Virus record (IMG/VR): IMGVR_UViG_3300032325_000432 | Location: 1-64,000 of that record | Reading direction: 5' to 3' (one strand) | DNA from: a virus | DNA length: 64,000 bases | Shown: positions 1-7,787 of the stretch, piece by piece | Layout: each line of letters opens with the position of its first letter | How positions within the stretch are numbered: position 1 is the stretch's first letter | Notes under the pieces: model-generated | Seen by the model: only the letters and a program-made list of their open reading frames with translations | What the model was told of the DNA's origin: nothing | The model's database searches: none | Made by a program: the position numbers and the translations under genes

Positions 1-1
1 T

Positions 2-337
2 AATGGTCAGAAAACGGTCGAAACCCGCTCCTATCGACTCCCTACAAGATTAGAGGGAGTTGAGTTGGCACTAATTGAAACACCGGGGAAATCGGCTAAG
101 TTTAAGAGTAGAATTATCGGAACAATTACTTTTAGTTCTTGTGTTCAATACTCTTCTAAAGAACAGTGGGAATCTGATGAGAGTAGACATAAGGTGGATA
201 TTAATGATAGGACTTATGGCTGGAAGGATAAGCCTAAGTTTGGATGGATTGTAAAATCTGTGAAAAAGTTTGAAAATCCAGTTGACCCCCCAGCTAAACG
301 TGGTATAATTTACGCAAGAGACTGTGTTTGTTATTAG
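2..337 (+). CDS. ASCH-domain-like protein, 5' end outside window
   Basis: The frame is open to the left edge, so the N-terminus is missing. The first visible residues contain NGQKTVETRSY, which fits the G-x-K-T-x-E-x-R signature of ASCH domains (a PUA-like fold that binds RNA or nucleotides). Later there is a pattern of aromatic residues and a closing Gly-Tyr-Arg-Cys stretch. A TTG at 65 could serve as a start, but it would cut off the signature, so a partial gene is preferred. The specific substrate is unknown. The next gene begins 10 bases downstream behind an AGGAG site. Confidence 0.6.
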   Translation, partial: NGQKTVETRSYRLPTRLEGVELALIETPGKSAKFKSRIIGTITFSSCVQYSSKEQWESDESRHKVDINDRTYGWKDKPKFGWIVKSVKKFENPVDPPAKRGIIYARDCVCY

Positions 338-347
338 GAGATTAAGA

Positions 348-527
348 ATGAGCGAAATATATAAAACAGAATATTCTAATATGGAACTATCCGATGATAG
401 AGTGGGAAAATTTCGATATGAGTTAGGTATTCATCTATATAAGAAAAAGTTAGTGTTAATTTTTTCTGAGGAAGAGCTTAAAGGCTTTGCTGATTTTATC
501 AACAACTTTTTAGAGAGCAAATCATGA
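348..527 (+). CDS. Hypothetical protein, 59 aa
   Basis: Not recognised. The start is ATG 348, because TAGGAGATTAAGA lies directly upstream, and not the earlier in-frame codon at 324. The protein is mixed charged with an amphipathic C-terminal helix (SEEELKGFADFINNFL). Its stop overlaps the ATG of the next gene as ATGA, so the two are probably co-translated. Confidence 0.7.
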   Translation: MSEIYKTEYSNMELSDDRVGKFRYELGIHLYKKKLVLIFSEEELKGFADFINNFLESKS

Positions 528-733
528 GATGGGTTTTTATTGTGGCTAGAAATTCTACTATTGAGAAAGTTAAAGTCTTTGACGATTATTTTGCGGGAGA
601 GGCTTATACTAGCGAATATCTTAGAATAGAATTTGGGGTCAATGAAGTTGATTTTCCAGAATACCGTAAGGGAGAATATTATCAAAGTGCTGATTCTGGA
701 GTTAGTATTGGTCTTTATAAGGACAATACCTAA
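524..733 (+). CDS. Hypothetical protein, 69 aa
   Basis: Not recognised. It starts inside an ATGA overlap with the gene before it. The N-terminus is hydrophobic (MRWVFIVA) and the rest is acidic and rich in Tyr. It closes the operon that enters from the left, and a promoter follows within 10 bases of its end. Confidence 0.65.
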   Translation: MRWVFIVARNSTIEKVKVFDDYFAGEAYTSEYLRIEFGVNEVDFPEYRKGEYYQSADSGVSIGLYKDNT

Positions 734-742
734 AAATTCAAG

Positions 743-770
743 TTGACCGCTGAGTATGACGATGTATAAT
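743..770 (+). promoter_or_regulatory. Sigma70-type promoter with ACGAT in the spacer
   Basis: TTGACC at 743-748 and TATAAT at 765-770 are separated by 16 bases. The spacer contains GACGAT just before the -10 hexamer. It drives the small membrane-protein gene at 820. Confidence 0.75.
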
Positions 771-819
771 GCAAGGGTATCGAAAGGTTATTTTAACAAA
801 CACAAACCGGAGTTTTATT

Positions 820-990
820 ATGAGCGTATTTAAGATTAGTGTTTTGGTTGCTGCTTTTTTGAGCTTTGCTCTTAGTGTTGGTCTTTGGTTTAGCGGTATG
901 CCAGAGGCTAAAGATAGTGGACTTTTTGTAGGTTTGTGGGTTCCCAGTATTCTTAGTCTTGGTAATCTATTCTCTTATAAGGGAGATTAA
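820..990 (+). CDS. Small membrane protein, 56 aa
   Basis: ATG 820 follows GGAGTTTT and lies about 50 bases after a promoter. The longer frame from 769 would begin on the -10 box, so it is rejected. Two hydrophobic segments (about residues 5-24 and 32-50) are joined by a short polar turn, which predicts a two-pass inner-membrane protein. Function unknown. Confidence 0.7.
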   Translation: MSVFKISVLVAAFLSFALSVGLWFSGMPEAKDSGLFVGLWVPSILSLGNLFSYKGD

Positions 991-992
991 TC

Positions 993-1202
993 GTGGAAAT
1001 GTTTATTTTTTTTGCGGGATTAATTATTGTACTAATAGTTAGTTCTGGATTTGCTATTAGTATTTTATTTTTGGGAGATCTAAATCCAGACTCAAGAAAT
1101 AACCGCAGGGTAAACTATACATTATCAGAGCTTACAAATAATGATACTTTGAAGAAACTAATAAAAGAAGTAAAAGAGCATAAAGAAAAAACCCTTACTT
1201 GA
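993..1202 (+). CDS. Small membrane protein with charged tail
   Basis: A GTG start at 993 sits 8-9 bases after GGGAG; ATG 999 is an alternative. The first 30 residues are strongly hydrophobic (one membrane helix). A basic, Lys/Glu-rich soluble tail follows. It lies two bases after the preceding membrane gene and is probably made with it. Function unknown. Confidence 0.6.
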   Translation: MEMFIFFAGLIIVLIVSSGFAISILFLGDLNPDSRNNRRVNYTLSELTNNDTLKKLIKEVKEHKEKTLT

Positions 1203-1219
1203 TTTTTTCAAGCTCGTTG

Positions 1220-1247
1220 TTGACAAACGCCGATAACACAGTATACT
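1220..1247 (+). promoter_or_regulatory. Promoter with GCCGATA spacer box
   Basis: TTGACA at 1220-1225 and TATACT at 1242-1247 with a 16-base spacer. GCCGATA occupies 1229-1235. It precedes the gene at 1271. Confidence 0.8.
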
Positions 1248-1270
1248 TGGGTATCCCTTGGAGAAAGTTT

Positions 1271-1435
1271 ATGAGTCCAACAGTTAAACAAAAAGTTCAA
1301 AATTTGATTGATAAGTATTTCATTGGTCAGAACAACTATGAACTATCTATCAAACAAGACAACCTAGATAAATTCTTGTCAGAATACAATAAGATTATTA
1401 TTACTCGTACCGTGGAAGTTTGCGGCATACATTAA
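1271..1435 (+). CDS. Hypothetical protein, 54 aa
   Basis: ATG 1271 follows TTGGAGAAAG and is 24 bases after the promoter -10 box. The frame upstream of it overlaps the promoter and is not used. The protein is helical and Lys/Asn-rich and is not recognised. Confidence 0.65.
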   Translation: MSPTVKQKVQNLIDKYFIGQNNYELSIKQDNLDKFLSEYNKIIITRTVEVCGIH

Positions 1436-1446
1436 TTGGAGAAAAC

Positions 1447-1761
1447 ATGACAGTTCAACAGCTTCGTAATAGTGGATATAAGGTTAGAGTTCTTCACAAT
1501 CGTCTTTATAATGGCTATTATAAATGGCAAGTAGGCAGCAAGCCTAATCATAGCGTTCATGGCTATGGGCCTATTGATGCAGACACTAAGGGTGGATCAA
1601 CTCAAATTATAATTGATAGTCCATCTGGCGACCATTATGAGGGACTGGCTATTTGTAGCAAGAAAGAGAATTACAATAAGAAACTGGGTGTTAGAATTGC
1701 TCTTGGTCGATGCAATATTGACAAAATCTTTCATGTACAAGCAGAGGCTACAAATGAGTAA
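1447..1761 (+). CDS. Conserved-looking phage protein, 104 aa
   Basis: ATG 1447 is preceded by TTGGAGAAAAC. The protein opens TVQQLRNSGYKVRVLHNR and has a Gly-rich centre (GYGPIDADTKGGST). It looks like a compact beta protein found in other phages, but I cannot name it. Its end overlaps the start of the next gene by 8 bases. Confidence 0.7.
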   Translation: MTVQQLRNSGYKVRVLHNRLYNGYYKWQVGSKPNHSVHGYGPIDADTKGGSTQIIIDSPSGDHYEGLAICSKKENYNKKLGVRIALGRCNIDKIFHVQAEATNE

Positions 1762-1915
1762 TGAAGAAAAGATGGAAGAAATTAGGCGAATGTGTTTGGG
1801 TATTATGCAAAGCTGGAGTCAAAAATCTTCATATAATGATCCATATGAGGATGGAAGAATTGTTGGGCGTTCTACACTAGCAGAAACCATTCTGGAGATT
1901 ATTAACAATGGCTAA
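1754..1915 (+). CDS. Small DGRIVG-motif protein (paralogue 1)
   Basis: 53 aa from ATG 1754. The C-terminal half has the pattern Y-x-DGRIVG-x3-LA-x2-IL, shared with the gene at 3988-4170, so the two are probably paralogues. No enzymatic motif is visible. It overlaps both neighbours by 8 bases. Confidence 0.65.
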   Translation: MSNEEKMEEIRRMCLGIMQSWSQKSSYNDPYEDGRIVGRSTLAETILEIINNG

Positions 1916-2108
1916 GAGTTTTGAAGATTTGTTGAAGAAAACTTGTTCTAAAGACGTTATTATTGATGGATATAAGAAAACTATGGATTATTTTGCAGAA
2001 TATATTGGGATGTCTCCCAAGCAAGCAAACCTACTGCCAGATGGTTTTTCAACGCTTAGAATTAAAGGGAAACAATTCAAGAGGCGTGACCCGTCACGAA
2101 GATGGTAA
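1908..2108 (+). CDS. Hypothetical basic protein, 66 aa
   Basis: Not recognised. An acidic/Lys helical N-terminus is followed by a strongly basic C-terminus (KGKQFKRRDPSRRW), which might contact nucleic acid. It overlaps the upstream gene and ends in a TAATG junction with the next. Confidence 0.65.
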   Translation: MAKSFEDLLKKTCSKDVIIDGYKKTMDYFAEYIGMSPKQANLLPDGFSTLRIKGKQFKRRDPSRRW

Positions 2109-2386
2109 TGAGAACATATAAAGAAGAAATAAGAAGAGTTCTTGATGACGTTTCATGTGATTGTTGTGGGAAAAGTACCACTAACTATCCAGATGTTGGG
2201 CCAGATTATGCCACTCTTGAATCTTGTTGGGGATATGGCTCAAAAAATGATGGATCAAGATTTGAGGTTGATCTGTGCGAGTCGTGTTTTAATAATGTGA
2301 TTAATTTACTGAAAGAAAAAAGAAAAAGTGTTTTGGGGCCGTTTAGTTATCCTTATGAAAACGATCCTTTAAATGGATATGAATAA
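2108..2386 (+). CDS. Small zinc-finger-like protein, 92 aa
   Basis: ATG 2108 is chosen because it makes a TAATG junction with the previous stop; ATG 2102 is also possible. Two Cys pairs, CDCCGKS near the N-terminus and CESCF about 45 residues later, could bind one zinc ion. The region between them is Gly/Tyr-rich. No family name is offered. Confidence 0.65.
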   Translation: MRTYKEEIRRVLDDVSCDCCGKSTTNYPDVGPDYATLESCWGYGSKNDGSRFEVDLCESCFNNVINLLKEKRKSVLGPFSYPYENDPLNGYE

Positions 2387-3005
2387 TTCAATTACTCTTA
2401 TTGGTGACGTTCATGGTAAGTATAAACGCTACCATGAAATTATCAGAGAAAAAGATCGTTATCCATATACAATTCAGCTAGGAGATTTTGGGTTCGACTA
2501 TGGTACAATATCTAATGTAGATGATAATAAACATAAAATTATAGGAGGCAATCATGACCATTATGATAGGATTATTCATATTCCTCATTACCTTGGGGAT
2601 TTTGGTTACTCATGCTTGAATGGTGTGAATTTTTTCTATTATAGAGGGGCTTATAGTATTGATCGTGGATATAGAACAGTCGGAATAGACTGGTGGGAGC
2701 AAGAGCAACTTACTATAGATCAGTTTATGAAAGCTAGAGAGCTTTATAGAGAAATTAAACCTGATATTGTTTTAACTCACGATTGTCCAGACGAGGTTAG
2801 TTTAAAGATATTAGATCGTAACCAAAGAAAATATGAAAATTTAACAGGATGGGCTTTGCAAGAACTATTTAATATTCATCAACCTAAGATGTGGCGATTC
2901 GGTCATTATCATAAGAGTTGGAATATGAATATAAGTGGCACAGATTTTAGATGTTTAAACGAATTGGAAACGGAACTATTGACAGTCTGGGATCATAGAG
3001 TATAA
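2373..3005 (+). CDS. Calcineurin-like metallophosphoesterase
   Basis: The five metal-site blocks of the family are present in order: GDVHG near residue 12, GDFGF near 38, GGNHDHYD near 59, LTHD near 137 and GHYHKSW near 180. The family hydrolyses phosphomonoesters or phosphodiesters with a di-metal centre; the substrate here is unknown. ATG 2379 is an alternative start. It overlaps the zinc-finger gene upstream, and a leftward HNH gene follows. It is one of three such enzymes in the window (see 5963 and 15508). Confidence 0.88.
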   Translation: MDMNNSITLIGDVHGKYKRYHEIIREKDRYPYTIQLGDFGFDYGTISNVDDNKHKIIGGNHDHYDRIIHIPHYLGDFGYSCLNGVNFFYYRGAYSIDRGYRTVGIDWWEQEQLTIDQFMKARELYREIKPDIVLTHDCPDEVSLKILDRNQRKYENLTGWALQELFNIHQPKMWRFGHYHKSWNMNISGTDFRCLNELETELLTVWDHRV

Positions 3006-3085
3006 TTAAAATGTTGATGCCTAAAGGTTCTCAGTCGCGGGTATCTGGGATTAAAATTAACAACCGTAAAGTTTCGGCAGGGTTT

Positions 3086-3691
3086 CTATAAGATTGAAAC
3101 GCTGCTTTTATTATACTTTTTAAGATTATCAACTGCCCAAAGAGGTTGTAAATTTGAATAATGAAAACATTTTTTCTGTTGTTCAAAATTTGTTAAATCA
3201 AACATAGAGCATGGAATTATATGGTCTATATGCCAACCATATTTTCCATAATTATCCCAACTCATTCCCTCTCTAAATTTAGACTCTAAATAGATTTTAA
3301 ATTCTTGAATGGAACAACCCAACAATTCTTTAGTTTTTTTACCCTTGGTATCTTTTTTCATTGCATGATATATTCTTGTTCTAAGATTTCCCAACATTCT
3401 AAAATTTAAATCTGTTTGTCTTTGTAGTCTTTCTTTTTCCTTCCTTTTTAATTTATGGGCTGGCTTGTAGTTTTTATCTTTAATCTTTTTTTGTTTTGGT
3501 ATTAAGCTTTTTTGTAATTTTTTCTTTTGATACCATTTAAGTTTTCTTGCCCTAAATTGTTCTATATTATTTTTACGATATAATGTTTTACATTCTTTAC
3601 AATATGAAGTAAATCCACTTATTTTACTAGAATCTTTATGAAACTGATCCGTCGATTTATTTATTTTACATTTTCCACAAGTTTTATTCAT
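3086..3691 (-). CDS. HNH homing-type endonuclease
   Basis: A leftward gene in a rightward operon. The N-terminal zinc motif is CGKCKINKSTDQFHKDS with a second Cys pair CKEC. The middle is long and basic. The C-terminal nuclease core has NYGKYGWHIDHIIPCSMF and ends with NLQPLWAVDNLKK. The same core occurs at 20559-21212, so they are paralogues. The lone opposite orientation fits a mobile selfish gene. A -35-like TTGACA read leftward (3723-3728) lies just upstream of it, but its -10 is poor. Confidence 0.85.
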   Translation of the reverse strand: MNKTCGKCKINKSTDQFHKDSSKISGFTSYCKECKTLYRKNNIEQFRARKLKWYQKKKLQKSLIPKQKKIKDKNYKPAHKLKRKEKERLQRQTDLNFRMLGNLRTRIYHAMKKDTKGKKTKELLGCSIQEFKIYLESKFREGMSWDNYGKYGWHIDHIIPCSMFDLTNFEQQKKCFHYSNLQPLWAVDNLKKYNKSSVSIL

Positions 3692-3735
3692 ATTTCACCA
3701 TAAACACAGAAAGCCCAAATGTTGTCAAGTTGCAG

Positions 3736-3764
3736 TTGACAAACACTCAGGCTTCTGGTATAAT
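3736..3764 (+). promoter_or_regulatory. Strong promoter with extended -10
   Basis: TTGACA at 3736-3741, 17-base spacer, TGG-TATAAT with the -10 at 3759-3764. This one lacks the CCGATA spacer box. It lies between the HNH gene and the GTG-start gene at 3836. Confidence 0.8.
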
Positions 3765-3835
3765 TAATTGTACGATTTGCGAGACTGTCTGCAACACAAC
3801 CTCATATAAACATACACCAAAAAGGAGGCTATTCT

Positions 3836-3991
3836 GTGACAGAAGATGAGCGGTTTGTTATCTTTTGGCTGTACAATACAGTTGCTAAAAAGATGTCGGA
3901 TAATCCTTATGGTTCTAATGATATTATGCTGAACGGGATTAACGTAACTGAAACCGTCAGGAAACTATTACAAGATAGATTATTTGTATGA
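3836..3991 (+). CDS. Small protein with GTG start, 51 aa
   Basis: A GTG start is set by a near-perfect AAGGAGG at 3822-3828, seven bases upstream. The frame stays open for 51 codons and its TGA overlaps the ATG of the next gene. The sequence is helical and opens TEDERFVIFWLYNTVAKK. No family recognised. Confidence 0.65.
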   Translation: MTEDERFVIFWLYNTVAKKMSDNPYGSNDIMLNGINVTETVRKLLQDRLFV

Positions 3992-4170
3992 ATGAAATAG
4001 AAAAAGCTAATATACTTGAAATCATTAAATTATGTAATCGAAAGATTCAAGATCAAAAAGATCATGAGTCTACCTCTGGATACGGAGAAGATTATAATGA
4101 TGGCAGAATTGTTGGTGGTGCTGCATTGGCACGAAGAATTCTCACTATACTAAAATACATTCCACTTTAA
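3988..4170 (+). CDS. Small DGRIVG-motif protein (paralogue 2)
   Basis: 60 aa. It carries YNDGRIVGGAALARRIL, matching the motif of the gene at 1754-1915. It is translationally coupled to the upstream GTG gene by ATGA. Function unknown. Confidence 0.65.
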   Translation: MNEIEKANILEIIKLCNRKIQDQKDHESTSGYGEDYNDGRIVGGAALARRILTILKYIPL

Positions 4171-4185
4171 ATACTTTGTACCACA

Positions 4186-4455
4186 ATGACATTACATGAT
4201 TACTTAATTAAGAACTTAAACTCTGTTGTTATGATCGGCCTTTCCATAGATAAGCACAACAAAGTCCAATACAATTATTGGAACTGGTTTGTCGAAAATG
4301 GAGAACTGCACCTATTGAAAGATGATCTAACAATAGGACATATTATACACTGCGGCTCCATATCATCAAATGATGACGGTAGTATCACACACCACAGCAA
4401 GTATCATCCTAAGAGTATAAATATGAATTTTTACTTTGGCGGATATACTCAATAA
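4186..4455 (+). CDS. Hypothetical protein, 89 aa
   Basis: Not recognised. An amphipathic N-terminus (MTLHDYLIKNLNSVV) is followed by a beta-rich, His-rich section near residues 58-75. It is in the operon that begins at 3736. Confidence 0.6.
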   Translation: MTLHDYLIKNLNSVVMIGLSIDKHNKVQYNYWNWFVENGELHLLKDDLTIGHIIHCGSISSNDDGSITHHSKYHPKSINMNFYFGGYTQ

Positions 4456-4468
4456 CAAAAGAGATTCT

Positions 4469-4936
4469 GTGTTAAATAAATACATATATTCTTGGTCTGA
4501 TTTTGACAACGATATCGACCAAATATTTAATCAGTTGGTTTCTGACGAATGGACTCCAGATTATATAGTAGGAGTCAAAAGAGGGGGTTTAGTACCTGCG
4601 ATTAAACTTAGTCATTTATTAAATAAGCCATTAATTATGATGAGTTGTCAACTAAGAGATAGTAAGGATAATGAAGTAAGACTATATGAAGTGGAAGAAA
4701 TATCTAGAAATAAAAATATTCTTATTGTAGATGATATTTGCGATAGCGGTATAACATTGTCAGAAATTATTTCAAAATTTAGATGCAATAACTTTAATGA
4801 GAACAATATAAAAACCTGTTCTCTTGTATTCAATACTTCTCAAAACTTTTTAGTAAATCATTATGGTCGCACTATCAATAGAAAGATAGATGATAGTTGG
4901 ATAATTTTTCCTTGGGAAAATATAAAAAATCTGTAA
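4469..4936 (+). CDS. Phosphoribosyltransferase, type I fold
   Basis: The PRPP-binding motif ILIVDDICDSGITLSEI is clear, preceded by VGVKRGGLVPA, the dinucleotide loop of type I phosphoribosyltransferases. The family joins a base and PRPP to make a nucleotide, so a salvage role is likely. The start is uncertain: GTG 4469 has AAAAGAG upstream, while TTG 4436 gives 11 more residues but overlaps the previous gene without a clear binding site. The base specificity cannot be read. Confidence 0.85.
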   Translation: MLNKYIYSWSDFDNDIDQIFNQLVSDEWTPDYIVGVKRGGLVPAIKLSHLLNKPLIMMSCQLRDSKDNEVRLYEVEEISRNKNILIVDDICDSGITLSEIISKFRCNNFNENNIKTCSLVFNTSQNFLVNHYGRTINRKIDDSWIIFPWENIKNL

Positions 4937-4953
4937 AACATTAAGGTTTTTGT

Positions 4954-4981
4954 TTGACATAACCCGATACTGATGTATAAT
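4954..4981 (+). promoter_or_regulatory. Promoter with CCGATA spacer box
   Basis: TTGACA at 4954-4959 and TATAAT at 4976-4981, 16-base spacer, CCGATA at 4964-4969. It drives the operon starting at 5025. Confidence 0.85.
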
Positions 4982-5024
4982 AGAACCGTTGCTTGATAAA
5001 GTTTCAACCGAATGGAGACAAAAG

Positions 5025-5201
5025 ATGAATAAAGATTTGGGTCTTATTAAAAAGAATGACAAGTTTATTGTGACAAAGAATGGAGAACCAATTTCTTTGC
5101 CTAAGACCGATGGACAAAACATAATTACTGAATTTTCATCTAAGGAAGATGCTGAGAAATATATCAATATCCTTAGCGTTCTACTATCCAAGAAAAAATA
5201 A
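5025..5201 (+). CDS. Hypothetical protein, 58 aa
   Basis: ATG 5025 follows TGGAGACAAAAG. The upstream TTG at 4989 would start too near the transcription start. The middle reads as a small beta-hairpin protein (NDKFIVTKNGEPISLP) with a C-terminal helix. Function unknown. Confidence 0.65.
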   Translation: MNKDLGLIKKNDKFIVTKNGEPISLPKTDGQNIITEFSSKEDAEKYINILSVLLSKKK

Positions 5202-5213
5202 GAACATTAAACA

Positions 5214-5450
5214 ATGACTACCAATATTGCTAACAGTCCGATAGAATCTCAAGAGATAAATTTGGAAACTTATAGTCTTTATCACTATAGAAGTAGTAAT
5301 GGATACTTCTTAAAAGAAGATAAACTTTGGGTATTCTATCCATTTGAAAAAGCATTAACAGAGCGAAATCTACGCTGTATAGCAGCAACCCTTGACTATC
5401 TTAATAATAGACACTTATACGACACTAATTCTACAAAAGAGGAAGAATGA
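5214..5450 (+). CDS. Hypothetical protein, 78 aa
   Basis: Not recognised. Rich in Tyr and charged residues with an acidic end (STKEEE). Its TGA overlaps the next ATG, so it is likely co-translated with the STAS-like protein. Confidence 0.6.
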   Translation: MTTNIANSPIESQEINLETYSLYHYRSSNGYFLKEDKLWVFYPFEKALTERNLRCIAATLDYLNNRHLYDTNSTKEEE

Positions 5451-5743
5451 AAGGCCCATTAATATACTACGAAATAAAACATATGTACGGCACGGATTTG
5501 TCTAGTACCAAATTAGCAACTGAATTAAGAGAAAATGTCTTGGAAGAAATAGCTTTAGGTTTTGATGTGGAACTAGACTTTAAAGATGTTCGCAGTGTAA
5601 CTAATAGCTGGGCCAGAAATCTCATCGGAGTTATTGCTAAACAGCAGGGAGCAGATTTTGTAAAAGATCATATGCTTTTAAGCAACATGAATAAAAGCGT
5701 AAGAGCAACTATGCTTGAAGGAATAGATGAGATCCTAATCTAA
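5447..5743 (+). CDS. STAS-like protein (DUF4325 type)
   Basis: The pattern of an N-terminal helix ending TELRENVLEEIALGF, then VELDFKDVRSVTNSWARNLIG and a later small helix, fits the STAS-like DUF4325 fold. Such proteins often act as regulatory partners in anti-sigma or kinase systems, but no partner is obvious here. Call made from pattern only. Confidence 0.6.
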   Translation: MKGPLIYYEIKHMYGTDLSSTKLATELRENVLEEIALGFDVELDFKDVRSVTNSWARNLIGVIAKQQGADFVKDHMLLSNMNKSVRATMLEGIDEILI

Positions 5744-5750
5744 AATATCA

Positions 5751-5966
5751 ATGATGACATTCAATGATTTTGTAAATTACACAGATATATATTTCAATAA
5801 GAACAAAAATAATGGAATGAGATATGGTCAGTCTATTATGAATACTCTTTTCCTAGTATGGCCCACTAAATATGGGGAAATAACAGGTACGGAGGACGAT
5901 TGTTTTTATGATGACAGAATCTCTCAAACAACATTATCCAGATTAGGTGAGGAGTGGATCGAATGA
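5751..5966 (+). CDS. Small conserved phage protein, 71 aa
   Basis: An aromatic protein with MRYGQSIMNTLF and a later CFYDDR, an arrangement I have seen in many small phage proteins without function. A second ATG follows immediately at 5754. The end overlaps the next gene at ATGA. Confidence 0.65.
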   Translation: MMTFNDFVNYTDIYFNKNKNNGMRYGQSIMNTLFLVWPTKYGEITGTEDDCFYDDRISQTTLSRLGEEWIE

Positions 5967-6520
5967 TATACTTTATCTCTGACACTCATTTTGGTCATTC
6001 TAACATAATAAAGTATTGCAATAGACCATTTGATGATTCCCACCTAATGAACAAGACTATATTTGATAACATAAACAAGGTTGTTAAATATGATGATATT
6101 CTATATATTTTAGGAGATTTTTGTTTTAGAAGTAAGAAACCTATTGATTATAGACTACGAATATCTTGTAGAGAAGTTCATCTTATACTTGGCAATCACG
6201 ACAAGAGAAAAGATTTTTTTATTGACGAGACTACCACAGATATGAATGGATTTAGTAGTATACAGGAAGTAAAAGAGCTGATATATTGTAATCAAAAAAT
6301 TTATCTGAGTCACTATCCTCATCGCTCATGGCCCGCTAGTCACAAAGGGAGCTACCATCTTTATGGGCATGTACATTCTAAGTTAGACTTAGAAGATAGA
6401 ACATCTAAAAGAAAAACTCTAGATGTTGGTGTTGATAATACTCGCAATTATAGTAAGCCATTCGGTGAGCCTTGGAGCTTTAAGGAAATCCAAAAACTTT
6501 TTACCACATACGACCAATAG
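5963..6520 (+). CDS. Calcineurin-like metallophosphoesterase
   Basis: SDTHFGHSNI at the N-terminus, GDFCF near residue 50, GNHDKR near 76, LSHYPH near 117 and YGHVHSK near 138 make the complete di-metal phosphoesterase site. ATG 5963 overlaps the previous stop. Related short enzymes (about 170-190 aa) are common in phages and may act on nucleotides or RNA ends; the substrate is not known. Confidence 0.88.
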   Translation: MIYFISDTHFGHSNIIKYCNRPFDDSHLMNKTIFDNINKVVKYDDILYILGDFCFRSKKPIDYRLRISCREVHLILGNHDKRKDFFIDETTTDMNGFSSIQEVKELIYCNQKIYLSHYPHRSWPASHKGSYHLYGHVHSKLDLEDRTSKRKTLDVGVDNTRNYSKPFGEPWSFKEIQKLFTTYDQ

Positions 6521-6530
6521 GACTAATTAT

Positions 6531-6779
6531 ATGAAAGACCGATTTGACTTAGAAAATGAGATTAGCCAAACTTCCATGTTTGCTAAACATCTAAGAGACT
6601 TGAGGCATGGAATTCTGGAATCACAATTAACCAAAGATGAAACAGTAAAGGCTATTGAAGGACTTGCTGTTTTGATAGAGATTCATGAAAGAGTTCTTTT
6701 TAATACTTTTATTCAGACATTGAAACTAGACAAATATAATAAGGATAACTTTAGCAAGGAGACTGGCGATGCGTCTTGA
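6531..6779 (+). CDS. Hypothetical helical protein, 82 aa
   Basis: ATG 6531 begins 10 bases after the phosphoesterase with AGGACTAATT upstream. It is mostly alpha-helical. No recognised family. It overlaps the next gene by 11 bases. Confidence 0.65.
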   Translation: MKDRFDLENEISQTSMFAKHLRDLRHGILESQLTKDETVKAIEGLAVLIEIHERVLFNTFIQTLKLDKYNKDNFSKETGDAS

Positions 6780-7116
6780 TTTAGCCTTGGGATTAAAAGT
6801 TGGGGACAAGATTGTTAATGTGTTCATGGATGAGCTTGTTATATTCTCAATAGATCATAGTTATGATCCAAAACCACCAGTATTTATTGCACTAGACACT
6901 ATGTTGCAAAAACATTATTTGTGGTTTGATGAAATTTATCATCCAGACCTAGAAGATATCTGTGATGAAGAAAAGAGCTTTATTCTTTGGGCTAAAGACA
7001 ATAGATCTTTTATCGGGGAGAACTCTAGACTACTAAAAACAGTTTATATGCAAGGATTTTCAATGGGATTTGAACATAAGAGAAAAACGTCTTATGAGGA
7101 GCAGATGCAAAAATGA
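6769..7116 (+). CDS. Hypothetical protein, 115 aa
   Basis: Not recognised. The N-terminal part looks like a small beta barrel (GLKVGDKIVNVFMDELVIF). The C-terminal part is helical and charged. It is in the overlapping gene chain 5025-8176. Confidence 0.6.
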   Translation: MRLDLALGLKVGDKIVNVFMDELVIFSIDHSYDPKPPVFIALDTMLQKHYLWFDEIYHPDLEDICDEEKSFILWAKDNRSFIGENSRLLKTVYMQGFSMGFEHKRKTSYEEQMQK

Positions 7117-7391
7117 GTTGGGATGGAACTTTCAAATATGATCCTGTAGATATTTCTAAAGTAAATAATATACTAACCCAATACAAAGGCCAGCCAGTAT
7201 TAGACTATATTATAGAGCTATATAAACTTATTGAATATCAAAGACAAAGACTCTCTGAGCAAGAGAAACAAATTATTGCTTTAAAACATACTGAAGCATG
7301 GAAACATTATGACAAACCAATAGAGAATTATGACGCATCCACAAGACAATACCTTGACAAGCCCCCAAAATCGGGTAACATGAGTTGCTAA
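7113..7391 (+). CDS. Hypothetical coiled-coil protein, 92 aa
   Basis: The central helix IELYKLIEYQRQRLSEQEKQ looks like a short coiled coil. The stop forms a TAATG junction with the next gene. Function unknown. Confidence 0.6.
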   Translation: MSWDGTFKYDPVDISKVNNILTQYKGQPVLDYIIELYKLIEYQRQRLSEQEKQIIALKHTEAWKHYDKPIENYDASTRQYLDKPPKSGNMSC

Positions 7392-7591
7392 TGACACACT
7401 CTGACTACAATCTATTGTTGCACATTTGTTATCACGCCCTAAGAAAAGGGAGTGATCTTAATATGGATCAGATTTCAGACATAGATAATATCATAAAAAA
7501 ATTGCATAAAGAACAGCATATAAGGGATAAACTAAATGCAAATCTCAGAAATAAAAAAATGGGCAAAAACCAAGGGGTACGAAGTAATTAA
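7391..7591 (+). CDS. Hypothetical protein, 66 aa
   Basis: Starts at ATG 7391 in a TAATG overlap. Helical with a basic C-terminus. Its last 56 bases are also the start of the next gene, an unusually long overlap, so one of the two starts may be further downstream. Confidence 0.55.
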   Translation: MTHSDYNLLLHICYHALRKGSDLNMDQISDIDNIIKKLHKEQHIRDKLNANLRNKKMGKNQGVRSN

Positions 7592-7787
7592 AGACAAGGA
7601 AGATGGTCTTTATTATTGGGCTAAGTTAGATGCTGGGCCAGATGCTAGTGGAGTAGCGAAAAGTGTTAGCAAAGTAGCCACTGCAATCTTTAATCATTTG
7701 ACAGATAATAAGTGGGTTGAACATCAAACTAAGTCTAAAGAAAAACAAGACGATATCAAATTTACCGTGAGTGATTATGGAAAATAA
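7536..7787 (+). CDS. Hypothetical protein, 83 aa
   Basis: Opens QISEIKKWAKTKGYEVIKDKEDG, a helix-turn pattern common in small phage proteins, followed by YYWAKL. It overlaps the previous gene by 56 bases and the next membrane gene by 11. Function unknown. Confidence 0.6.
   Translation: MQISEIKKWAKTKGYEVIKDKEDGLYYWAKLDAGPDASGVAKSVSKVATAIFNHLTDNKWVEHQTKSKEKQDDIKFTVSDYGK

Noticed and set aside
3011-3091. A 26-codon frame starting MLMPKGSQSR between the phosphoesterase and the HNH gene
   Set aside because: It is very short, has no clear ribosome site, and overlaps the end of the leftward HNH gene, so a real gene cannot be supported.
3723-3745. Leftward TTGACA-like site upstream of the HNH gene
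   Set aside because: The -10 (GTTTAT) at the right distance is poor. Only the rightward promoter is kept.
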